NCBI GenBank assembly: GCA_965658745.1
Contig: CBFHTK010000001.1
Span: 372,001 to 436,000 of the forward strand
Reading direction: 5' to 3'
DNA length: 64,000 nt
DNA from: JAHDFB01 sp965658745
GTDB taxonomy: Bacteria; Bacteroidota; Bacteroidia; Chitinophagales; Saprospiraceae
Shown: piece by piece, positions 35,122 through 43,153 of the stretch
Layout: each line of letters starts with the position of its first letter
Position numbering within the stretch: the first letter of the stretch is position 1
Program-made: the position numbers and the translations under genes
The notes under the pieces: model-generated
Seen by the model: only the letters and a program-made list of their open reading frames with translations
Database searches by the model: none
Told to the model about the DNA's origin: nothing

Positions 35122-35242
35122 AAATATGAATTACTTTTTGTTGCGTTAGACGGTTTATAAATAGTAGACATCTATTAATGTTTTTTGTTTCACAAGTCAC
35201 GACAATTTAGTGCATTTGTCAGTGTCTTCGAATGCTCTACGA

Positions 35243-35282
35243 ACAAAATCAAAATAGCCAAACTCTAAAAGAGCTCGGCTAT
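35243..35282 (-). terminator. Terminator between the DUF5689 and phospholipase-D genes
   Basis: On the minus strand ATAGCCGAGCTCT and AGAGTTTGGCTAT pair over 13 bases (two G-U) around TTT, then TTTTGATTTT follows. It separates the receptor/DUF5689 unit from the phospholipase-D gene, which must have its own promoter or rely on read-through. Confidence 0.85.
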
Positions 35283-35319
35283 CTAATACTTATTCTTGAA
35301 TGTCTAAAAACAAAATTTA

Positions 35320-37335
35320 CTATTTTGTTACTGAGATATCATCTATAATGTATGTGCAAGTATTACTCGCTCCATCTCCGACATATTGAAATCCTATGTG
35401 TACTTCACCAGAATAGCTAGAAAGGTCAATTTCTCCGCTATTCACCCATTCATAATTTGATTGTGAAGAGCCAGCTAAATTGGCATTTAGTTCTGTCCAG
35501 CTAGCAGCATTTGCATCGCCATTATAGTTAGAGCTAATCATGATCTTAAGTCCGTTGTGCGTATAAAACGCAACCGCGGAACGGAAAGAAAGCTTGTTAT
35601 TTCCATTCATATTAATTGCAGGTGTTACTAACCAGGTTTCCATAGCAGGCTCTTCATCTTGAAATGCGGTTGCTTGAACGTAAATATTGTTATCAAACTC
35701 TTTAGTTCTCCATTTTCGAGTTCCTACAATTACCTCGTTTTCCCAATCTGTGATATTCACATCAACACCAATTGCAAGACCTTCGAAATCCATCATTAAT
35801 TCATCAACTGCGTTTCCTCCACCTCCGCCGCCATCGCAACGTGTACCGTTCATATTGACATCTTGGATTTTACGAATAATCAATTGCTTAGTTCCTTGGT
35901 ATACGGACATTATCGCCGTTAAACTACCATTACCTTCAGCAACTTGAAAATCTGCAAAGTCAGCAAATCCGCTCGTTCTTAATGTAACCGTGTTACCATC
36001 GCAGTCACCAACATCGTGATTGATTGCAAACATATTTACTGCATCAGCATAGGTACTTCCTAACGATCCCGCAACAAACTCTACCCCATCCAATTGGATC
36101 AACTCATTGTAGTAGGAATCGTCTAATTCAGTGATATCGACAGTTTCCTTATAGTCAACGGTACTTAAAGCACCTCTAAACACTATGTCTTTATAAGTTG
36201 TCTCGGGAATTCTTCCTACTTGATCTCCGTTGTCTACACCAATTTGCGGAAGACCATTAAAATCACCAATGGCCAAACCTTGTGCCTTTACAACTACTTC
36301 TCTTCCAACTGGAAAGTCTTCAAAAAGATCAAACGCATTTATTTGAATATTAATCCCTCCTGTTTCATCTTGTACGACTATTTGTTTGTAAAAATTGCCC
36401 GAAGCATCGTCTGCTACTACAACCGCGTCAAAAACAATATCACTAGTAATTGCAGTCACACTTCCTTCGCTATACAATGCCATAAGATCAGCAATTGTAG
36501 CATTCGGTGTAGGCAGATTAACAACAACTTCACCGCATCTTTCTGACGTTAGAGTTAAGTCCTCAAGGTCGCGTATTAGCAACTGTTTTGTATCTCCAAA
36601 AATTGAATAAATTGCTAGCATACTACCCTTACCTTCCGCTATAGTAGTCCCTGCAAAAGAAGAAAACCCGCTTGTTCTCACAACAATTTCATTTCCATCA
36701 CAATCAACAAGAGTTCTATTTTCAGAGAATTGATTTTCAGCATCTGCATATGTCTGACCTAATTCACCATCAGCAAATTGCACTTCATCAAGCTGTATTA
36801 AAGTGTTTAAGGCAGCATTTCCTAGCGTATTTATCTCTACTGTTGTTGGAGTTACTAGCTGATCTCTTTCACCTGGAATAATTACCCCAGTTTCAATATC
36901 GTCAGATACTAGAGGAAATGGAATTGTTAAAAGATTTCCGTCCTCTTCTCCAAATCCCAATTGAACTAAACCATTATAATCACTAAGAGTAAGTCCTTGT
37001 GCTCGAATATATACTTTCCTACCAACAGGTAGTACAGTGTATAAGTTGTTTGCCTCTATCCTTACAGTTAGCCCACCTGTTTCATCTTGAATCACAACAT
37101 TTTTGTAAAAATTACCACTTTCATCATCTGCTACCACTACAGCGTCAAATACTAAGTCGTCAGTAATTTCAACAAATTGGCCAGAAACCCATTTCGAAGT
37201 CACATCCGCAACCGTTGCATTTGTTTCGATTATGGGTGTGTCTTTAACTGGGGGCTCATCAATCGTGTTGTCCACGCAAGAGTTAAACACTGACAAGCTT
37301 GCTATAAACACAAATAAATAAATAAGTCTTTTCAT
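35320..37335 (-). CDS. Surface lipoprotein with duplicated DUF5689 and a choice-of-anchor-J domain
   Basis: 671 residues. Lipoprotein signal MKRLIYLFVFIASLSVFNSC anchors Cys20. Two tandem OB-like DUF5689 units span about 35-270 and 278-510; they share DAVVVADD-SGNFYK, VVQDETGG and the VGRxVxxxAQGL pattern, so this is an internal duplication of over 200 residues. A GGGGG linker leads to a C-terminal jellyroll (choice-of-anchor J, about 515-671). It follows the TonB receptor by 54 bases, the place normally held by a SusD-like protein, and is probably the receptor's surface partner (inference). Ligand unknown. Confidence 0.85.
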   Translation of the reverse strand: MKRLIYLFVFIASLSVFNSCVDNTIDEPPVKDTPIIETNATVADVTSKWVSGQFVEITDDLVFDAVVVADDESGNFYKNVVIQDETGGLTVRIEANNLYTVLPVGRKVYIRAQGLTLSDYNGLVQLGFGEEDGNLLTIPFPLVSDDIETGVIIPGERDQLVTPTTVEINTLGNAALNTLIQLDEVQFADGELGQTYADAENQFSENRTLVDCDGNEIVVRTSGFSSFAGTTIAEGKGSMLAIYSIFGDTKQLLIRDLEDLTLTSERCGEVVVNLPTPNATIADLMALYSEGSVTAITSDIVFDAVVVADDASGNFYKQIVVQDETGGINIQINAFDLFEDFPVGREVVVKAQGLAIGDFNGLPQIGVDNGDQVGRIPETTYKDIVFRGALSTVDYKETVDITELDDSYYNELIQLDGVEFVAGSLGSTYADAVNMFAINHDVGDCDGNTVTLRTSGFADFADFQVAEGNGSLTAIMSVYQGTKQLIIRKIQDVNMNGTRCDGGGGGGNAVDELMMDFEGLAIGVDVNITDWENEVIVGTRKWRTKEFDNNIYVQATAFQDEEPAMETWLVTPAINMNGNNKLSFRSAVAFYTHNGLKIMISSNYNGDANAASWTELNANLAGSSQSNYEWVNSGEIDLSSYSGEVHIGFQYVGDGASNTCTYIIDDISVTK

Positions 37336-37389
37336 TGTTTCTACAATTTTCTATAAATGAAGATCCTGATTTAACAGGTATTTTTCTAA

Positions 37390-40137
37390 TTAAAATCTAA
37401 ATGATAAGTTTACAAAATAGTTAAGCCCCCAAGCATAAAAGTATCTACTCGGGAATCTTCCTAGGTCCTCAATCGTATTGCTGTTATCAGCTGTACCCAA
37501 ACGTAACTGCTCAAATCCACCTGTTGCCATTGTTGTATTATTCAAAATATTATTGACTCCTACATTGAAGTAAACGAATTTTTTGCCAAACTTTTTGGAG
37601 CCTCCTCCAAACAAATCAAGTGTAAATCCAGGATCCAATCGTTCTTGTCTAAGAACATCAAAGTAGAATTCACTCGTCCGATCTAAACCATCAACTGCAT
37701 CCACAGTCCTACGCAACGGATTGTAATCCATGTACATATGATCAAAGTAATTGGCATTTACCGTTATATACCAATACTTTGGTGAATTATAAGACAAGCC
37801 TAAAGTGTAAGCGGACTGAGGGCCTGGCACTCTAAAATTCTTAACATAAATTGTCTCATCTTCTACCAACTTAATTCCAGTGTTGTCTTGAATGATATCT
37901 ACTGTTGGTCTCACATCAATATAATTTTGGCCAATTCCAGCAGCAAAACTAGCAGACAAAGTTGTAGTGAGCTTATATTTTGCAGAGATCTCCGTACCTA
38001 CATGTGTTCTACCCTCTCCTTGAGAAATAATATTAACAAACGCACTTGATGAACCATCTATAAATGCACTTCGAACTTCCACCAAATTCCTAAATCTAGT
38101 TAGATAGCCCAATGCCTTTATATTTAGAAATGGTGATCGCATTACATATGCAAGTTCTCCGGAGTACGACTGTTCTTGCTTAATATCCTCAAGCACTTGA
38201 TTTCGGAATCTTGGTGAAACATAGCTATTTCGAAAATCTGGAGCTCTTAATTGATATGTCGCATTAGCGTAGATATAATTTCTACCATTGATTTTATAAT
38301 TGATACCACCTTTAACGGATGGTGAAATAAATACTTGGGCATCGGCGTTTCCGAAAGAACTATCTGGAAAGGCGCCATTCTTATACAAACCCTCTCTTCT
38401 GAAACTATTGTAGTTTATCTGGGCTCCAAAGTGAAAGTCAACCTTTGGAAAAATTGCATTATAAGAAGTCCATAAAGAAATGTCGGTAATTTTGCTTTTG
38501 TAATTATATCCATAGTCATCACCTTCTCTTACAACCCGATTCGGGTTATTCAAATCTGCTTGACCCTTGTCCGCATCATTGGGAAATTCTCTTTCAACAA
38601 ATTGATTGACATCGTACCAATAATCACCTCCCAATAAGTTTCTGAGACTCTGAAAGAAATGCGTTACTTCATACTGCGCTGTCAATCCTCCATGCAATGT
38701 TGTTTCATCGGTTAATTGATACCTAGCAATACCATTGTACATGTATCTTGTAAGATCTTGTCTATCTTCTTTCAAAGCGTACAGTGATCTTAGTCCGCTG
38801 ACTGTTTCACCATTTCTATTAACATCTTCGATCGTTTCGAAATTACTGAGATTGGTTTCAAAAATTCTAGACCAATTCAATTGACGATTTTCTTCACTGG
38901 TTGATAACAATTCCTTGACTTCATTATAAGCTTCAGTTTCCTCGCCATAAAAACTTGGTAAGTAGCGATAATAATCTGGTCTTGGATCTGGCGCATTATA
39001 CCAATCCAAACGACTTTGACCAGAACGCCCGGTAATTACACCTACTGACTGTTTGAAATCAAACTTATCAGAAACTGCCATGGTATGTTCAGCACTAATC
39101 ATCGGTTCATGTGTAGTCCAAAACCTAGCAGACTTTTTCTCACCATTGAGTATTCCCCAATTTGGATTATAATAATTACTACCTGCCAGATCGTACATTT
39201 CATTCAGTGAACCGGTTCCCGAACCTCGTTGTATTGGTGCACCGAAAACACTTACACTTAGTGAGTGTACATCATTAATTCTCTTTTCTACACTCGCAAA
39301 ATATGACCATGCATCATAAAAGGTTCCTTGTACATAACCTTCATCAGCCCATCTTCTAGAACCACTGAAAGTGTAAGACCAGCCGTTAGCCTGTTCTCCA
39401 GAGCTATGAGTTGCCATTAGCCTATTCCTATAAGTACGATTTGCTGCGGCATATGATACTCTAGTTTGTTTTCTTTGAGATCCTGCTGAAATGTCAGTAT
39501 TACTAGCTCCATTGAGATTTCCAAAGGTAAAGTCAGCCTGATCCATCCCCAGGTTGGTCGTATTGTTACGAAACACATCATTCAATCCGCCCCAAAAATT
39601 AAAAGGAACTCTTGAATTGTGAAGCGTCATCATAGGCAGGTTATTAACCATTGTAGTAGAATACTCATTATCATAACCTCTAACTCTAAATCGAGCAGCA
39701 CCAAAATTAAATGCAGCTGCGGAAAGAAATGGATCTCTCGATGCCCGCAGAATACTACTAATAGCTCCAGCAGTTTCATCTTCTTGAAGTTGTCCCTCAT
39801 CCAAGATTATCACATTATTCGACGATTCCTTCTTTTTAAGCGCTATTCGATATGAACGCATTCCCTCAGCATCATTAATTGTGACTTCGAAGTTTTCATA
39901 ACCAGGTTTCGATACTTCTAGGTAAATAGGATTTCGATAGCTCACATTTAGCTCTACAACTCCCCTATCATTGGTGAAAAAATCTTGTTTTTCGTAAATT
40001 ATGACTGCTGTAGATATCGGCTTTTGTGTCATTTCGTCAACCACTGAAATTGACAAGTTTTGTGCAGTAGCTATATTTTGCAAACTAAAAACCATAAGCA
40101 ACATATAGCTTACTAATCGAATAGACTTTTTCAACAC
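37390..40137 (-). CDS. TonB-dependent outer-membrane receptor
   Basis: About 915 residues. An N-terminal carboxypeptidase-regulatory-like domain (SISVVDEMTQKPISTAVIIY) is followed by a plug (about residues 130-240, with RFRVRGYDNEYSTTMVNNLP) and a 22-strand barrel ending in aromatic YFVNLSFRF. I start at GTG 40137 (VLKKSIRLVSYMLLMVFSLQ as signal peptide). The frame opens to ATG 40188, but a promoter-like TACATTTG lies inside that extension. The barrel imports a substrate bound outside, powered by TonB. The gene pairs with the DUF5689 lipoprotein downstream. Confidence 0.9.
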   Translation of the reverse strand: MLKKSIRLVSYMLLMVFSLQNIATAQNLSISVVDEMTQKPISTAVIIYEKQDFFTNDRGVVELNVSYRNPIYLEVSKPGYENFEVTINDAEGMRSYRIALKKKESSNNVIILDEGQLQEDETAGAISSILRASRDPFLSAAAFNFGAARFRVRGYDNEYSTTMVNNLPMMTLHNSRVPFNFWGGLNDVFRNNTTNLGMDQADFTFGNLNGASNTDISAGSQRKQTRVSYAAANRTYRNRLMATHSSGEQANGWSYTFSGSRRWADEGYVQGTFYDAWSYFASVEKRINDVHSLSVSVFGAPIQRGSGTGSLNEMYDLAGSNYYNPNWGILNGEKKSARFWTTHEPMISAEHTMAVSDKFDFKQSVGVITGRSGQSRLDWYNAPDPRPDYYRYLPSFYGEETEAYNEVKELLSTSEENRQLNWSRIFETNLSNFETIEDVNRNGETVSGLRSLYALKEDRQDLTRYMYNGIARYQLTDETTLHGGLTAQYEVTHFFQSLRNLLGGDYWYDVNQFVEREFPNDADKGQADLNNPNRVVREGDDYGYNYKSKITDISLWTSYNAIFPKVDFHFGAQINYNSFRREGLYKNGAFPDSSFGNADAQVFISPSVKGGINYKINGRNYIYANATYQLRAPDFRNSYVSPRFRNQVLEDIKQEQSYSGELAYVMRSPFLNIKALGYLTRFRNLVEVRSAFIDGSSSAFVNIISQGEGRTHVGTEISAKYKLTTTLSASFAAGIGQNYIDVRPTVDIIQDNTGIKLVEDETIYVKNFRVPGPQSAYTLGLSYNSPKYWYITVNANYFDHMYMDYNPLRRTVDAVDGLDRTSEFYFDVLRQERLDPGFTLDLFGGGSKKFGKKFVYFNVGVNNILNNTTMATGGFEQLRLGTADNSNTIEDLGRFPSRYFYAWGLNYFVNLSFRF

Positions 40138-40151
40138 TTTAATTTTTACGA

Positions 40152-40189
40152 CAAATGTACAACCTAATTTATCTTTGAACACGTTCAAA
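40152..40189 (-). promoter_or_regulatory. Receptor promoter with overlapping operator-like palindrome
   Basis: TACATTTG (40159-40152) matches the -7 consensus. TTTGAAC-AC-GTTCAAA (40174-40189) is a perfect 7+7 inverted repeat placed 14 bases upstream, where the -33 contact would be. Such a site could block or recruit polymerase. The regulator is not known. Confidence 0.5.
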
Positions 40190-40254
40190 AGATGTTTTTT
40201 ATAAAAAGGAAAGACATTTTAAAAAACTCATTTACTTTTGCTTATAAATATACA

Positions 40255-40431
40255 TTTATCCCGCATTATGCATTAGATAATCTATTCCGACCTAAAACGT
40301 CTGCAAAATAAGGCGCAAGCTGAATTTTACTCACTCACCATAGTGGTGACTATGGATCCTTCGCAAAATCTCCTTATTTTATTGACCTTTTAGCTCTCAT
40401 GACAAAGATCTAATGAATAATGCGGGTTTAT
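40255..40431. mobile_element. MITE-like element, 167 bp, with target-site duplication
   Basis: The element (40260-40426) begins CCCGCATTATGCATTAGAT and ends with its inverted copy carrying one mismatch (19-bp terminal inverted repeats). It is flanked by TTTAT on both sides (40255-40259 and 40427-40431), a 5-bp target duplication. The interior has a CCATAGTGGTGACTATGG near-palindrome and no ORF. It has no transposase, so it would be mobilised in trans by an insertion sequence with the same ends. It lies between the receptor and the next nuclease gene. Confidence 0.88.
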
Positions 40432-40536
40432 ATCATTATTACTGATTGATCTTATGTTAAATGTATATTACATAATCATCGTCTAGTCAGCAAAAACAAC
40501 TATTTATGTTGGACGATATCAAAAAAATAACAGAAT

Positions 40537-41574
40537 ATGTTCAAGAAACAATTGTACATCTTTTTGACGCTTATCATCTTAACTCAAGTAAGCTTCTCAC
40601 AAACTGCTTATCAAGCCTTCCCAATGGGTTTTTATAATTTGGAAAATCTCTTTGATGTTTATGACGACGAAAGTATCAACGATGAAGAGTTTCTGCCCGA
40701 AGGTCGAAATGCTTGGACACTTGACAAATACGAGCGTAAGCAAGAAAACATGGCTTCTGTGATATCTAAACTTGGCACTGGCATGAGTCCCGATGGTCTT
40801 GTTTTGTTGGGAGTATCAGAAATTGAAAATCGCAGTGTACTTGAAGATCTGGTTATGCAAGATGCGCTAAGAGATCGAAATTATCAAATTGTACACTACG
40901 ACTCTCCTGACAAAAGAGGTATAGATGTTGGTTTAATCTACAACCCTAGTTATTTTGAATTGATTGAATCAAAAGCCCACGAGCTGCTCATTCAGTCCAG
41001 TGGAAGAAGAAAGTTCACACGTGATGTACTACATGTCAAAGGTCGAATCAACGGAGAAGTTGTGCATGTTCTCGTAAACCACTGGCCTTCAAGAAGTGGA
41101 GGCGAAAAGAGATCTGCACCGGGAAGAATAGCCGCTGCTGAATTGAACAAATCCATTGCTGCTGAAATATATACAATGGAACCAGATGCTAAAATCGTCA
41201 TTATGGGTGACCTTAACGATGACCCTACTTCAAAGTCTGTAAAGAAAATACTTAATGCCAAGAAAAAAATTAAACAAGTTAAGCCCCGAGGTTTTTATAA
41301 TCCGATGTATTCAAAATTTTCAAAAGGGGTAGGTTCCAACGCTTATAGAGATTCATGGAGTCTATTTGATCAAATAATAGTAAGTGAGGCATGTCTAGAT
41401 AAGACACAGTCTGGATTATTCTTCTACAAAGCAGAAGTCTTCAAAGAACCAAAAATGCTTCAACCAAGCGGACGGTACAAAAACTACCCATTCAGAACGT
41501 TCAGTAATGGCGTCTTTATCAACGGCTACAGTGATCATTTCCCTGTTGTTGCATATTTTTTAATAAGGGCATAA
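40537..41574 (+). CDS. Secreted endonuclease/exonuclease/phosphatase-family protein
   Basis: 345 residues. Signal peptide MFKKQLYIFLTLIILTQVSF, then the DNase-I-like fold: MGFYNLENLFDVYDD with the metal-binding Asn/Glu region, LLGVSEIENRSVL with the metal Glu, VLVNHWPSRSGG with a catalytic His, IVIMGDLNDDPTS with the Asp-x-Asn pair, and a closing NGYSDHFPVVAYF. All catalytic motifs are present, so it is probably active in the periplasm or outside. No sorting tail. Substrate may be DNA, RNA or a phosphate ester. It is divergent from the receptor across the MITE. Confidence 0.88.
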   Translation: MFKKQLYIFLTLIILTQVSFSQTAYQAFPMGFYNLENLFDVYDDESINDEEFLPEGRNAWTLDKYERKQENMASVISKLGTGMSPDGLVLLGVSEIENRSVLEDLVMQDALRDRNYQIVHYDSPDKRGIDVGLIYNPSYFELIESKAHELLIQSSGRRKFTRDVLHVKGRINGEVVHVLVNHWPSRSGGEKRSAPGRIAAAELNKSIAAEIYTMEPDAKIVIMGDLNDDPTSKSVKKILNAKKKIKQVKPRGFYNPMYSKFSKGVGSNAYRDSWSLFDQIIVSEACLDKTQSGLFFYKAEVFKEPKMLQPSGRYKNYPFRTFSNGVFINGYSDHFPVVAYFLIRA

Positions 41575-41621
41575 AAGAAGTATCTTACAAACCAATACTT
41601 TTAGTCACCAGTACCAACATC

Positions 41622-42923
41622 ATGGAATTAGGAAACGGTTCTCCTATTGTCTTAAGTAAAGAATTCAAAGAAGTCCTTCGACAGATGGAGAATACTAGGC
41701 ATGCTATGTTTATAACTGGGCGTGCTGGTACTGGAAAATCTACCTTATTGCGCTTGTTTAGAAAAACGACCAAATTAAGAACCGCAGTTGTTGCGCCAAC
41801 AGGTATTGCAGCGTTGAATGTAAAAGGAACTACTATCCACTCATTTTTTGGGTTTCCACCCAAATTACTTCATCCTAGTGATATCTACGAACGTCGGAAT
41901 AGTCGTGTTTATAGAAACCTTGATGTTCTTATCATCGATGAAATATCCATGGTAAGAGCGGATATGATGGACAACATTGACTATTTTTTAAGAGTAAATC
42001 GAAACAACTATCAAGAAGCTTTCGGAGGTGTAAAAGTTATTTTTTTGGGAGATATGTTTCAATTGCCACCAGTTGTAGCGAAACAGGCAGAACGCGAGTA
42101 TATAGCCGAGCACTATGAATCACCCTATTTCTTTTCTGCCAAGGTTTGGCAAGACGACACACCGCTTGAAATATTTGAACTCCAGGAGGTCTATCGCCAA
42201 ACTGACCGCAGTTTTATACGGATTCTAGACAATGTTCGAACGCAAGACATAGATTATGATGATCTCGAAGATTTGAATAATAGATACGTCGAAGATTACG
42301 ATGATGACTGGTATATCACACTTTGTGCAAGAAACGACCAAGTTCACCGCATTAATAGAGAAAAACTAGCTGAGGTAGAATCTGAGGAATTCACCTATTT
42401 AGCTAGCATTACAGGCAATTTTTCTGAACGATTGTTTCCAACAGAGCTTGCATTAAAGTTGAGAGTAGGTGCACAAGTCATGTTTATCAAAAATGATAGT
42501 GAAAAAATGTATGTCAATGGTACAATTGGAAAAATAATCGAACTAGACACAAATAAAGTAGTGGTTGCTATTCTCCAAGATGATGGTACAATTCAACGAG
42601 TTGATGTTGATAAATTTACTTGGGAAATTCTAAAATACAAACCAGATCCGGCTGATCAAAAGCTTCTAAAAACTGAAGAGGTTGGATCATTTACACAGTA
42701 CCCTTTGAAATTAGCATGGGCAGTGACAATCCACAAAAGTCAAGGAAAGACATTTGATCGTGCTATTATTGACTTGGGTAGAGGCGCGTTTGAAAGTGGT
42801 CAAGCATATGTAGCTTTAAGCAGATGTCGAACACTCGAAGGCATCATACTAAAGCAGAAACTTCAACCTCGAGACATCTTTGTAGATAGACGAATTACTG
42901 AGTTTTTCTTGAATAATCGTTAG
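41622..42923 (+). CDS. PIF1/RecD2-like superfamily 1 helicase
   Basis: 433 residues. Walker A GRAGTGKST (33-41), Walker B DVLIIDEISMV, motif III-like FLGDMFQLPPV, and the C-terminal UvrD-like part with TIHKSQGKTFDRAIIDL and YVALSRCRTLEGI. Compact PIF1-like helicases unwind DNA 5' to 3' and handle G-quadruplexes and R-loops; the role here is by homology. It starts 47 bases after the nuclease gene on the same strand. Its 3' end overlaps the end of the small minus-strand gene by 4 bases. Confidence 0.9.
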   Translation: MELGNGSPIVLSKEFKEVLRQMENTRHAMFITGRAGTGKSTLLRLFRKTTKLRTAVVAPTGIAALNVKGTTIHSFFGFPPKLLHPSDIYERRNSRVYRNLDVLIIDEISMVRADMMDNIDYFLRVNRNNYQEAFGGVKVIFLGDMFQLPPVVAKQAEREYIAEHYESPYFFSAKVWQDDTPLEIFELQEVYRQTDRSFIRILDNVRTQDIDYDDLEDLNNRYVEDYDDDWYITLCARNDQVHRINREKLAEVESEEFTYLASITGNFSERLFPTELALKLRVGAQVMFIKNDSEKMYVNGTIGKIIELDTNKVVVAILQDDGTIQRVDVDKFTWEILKYKPDPADQKLLKTEEVGSFTQYPLKLAWAVTIHKSQGKTFDRAIIDLGRGAFESGQAYVALSRCRTLEGIILKQKLQPRDIFVDRRITEFFLNNR

Positions 42924-43054
42924 AGTGAACTACGATAAAAAAAGAATAATATCACTAGCACAGCTACAGTGATCATAATCGCATACTTAAAAAACTTCTT
43001 TTCGTTTGCAGCTGCCCTTTTTCGTGCTCTTTGTCTTTTTCTTGATGTTGCCAT
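42920..43054 (-). CDS. 44-residue basic single-pass membrane protein
   Basis: Too short for usual ORF cut-offs. ATG 43054 opens MATSRKRQRARKRAAANEKK, a strongly basic 20-residue head, followed by FFKYAIMITVAVLVILFFFY, one transmembrane helix, and SSL before the stop at 42922-42920. The layout (basic cytoplasmic head, single helix) is that of a real small membrane protein rather than noise, and the frame uses the full space between two genes. No family name known to me. It converges on the helicase gene, overlapping it by 4 bases. Confidence 0.6.
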   Translation of the reverse strand: MATSRKRQRARKRAAANEKKFFKYAIMITVAVLVILFFFYRSSL

Positions 43055-43153
43055 GATAGATCTTTTTCTACTACATTATTGATTTTACAATTATACTACA
43101 ATTGAAGGGATTGCCAAAAAAATATCTTGCTAATTAAATACTTCTCAGATGAA

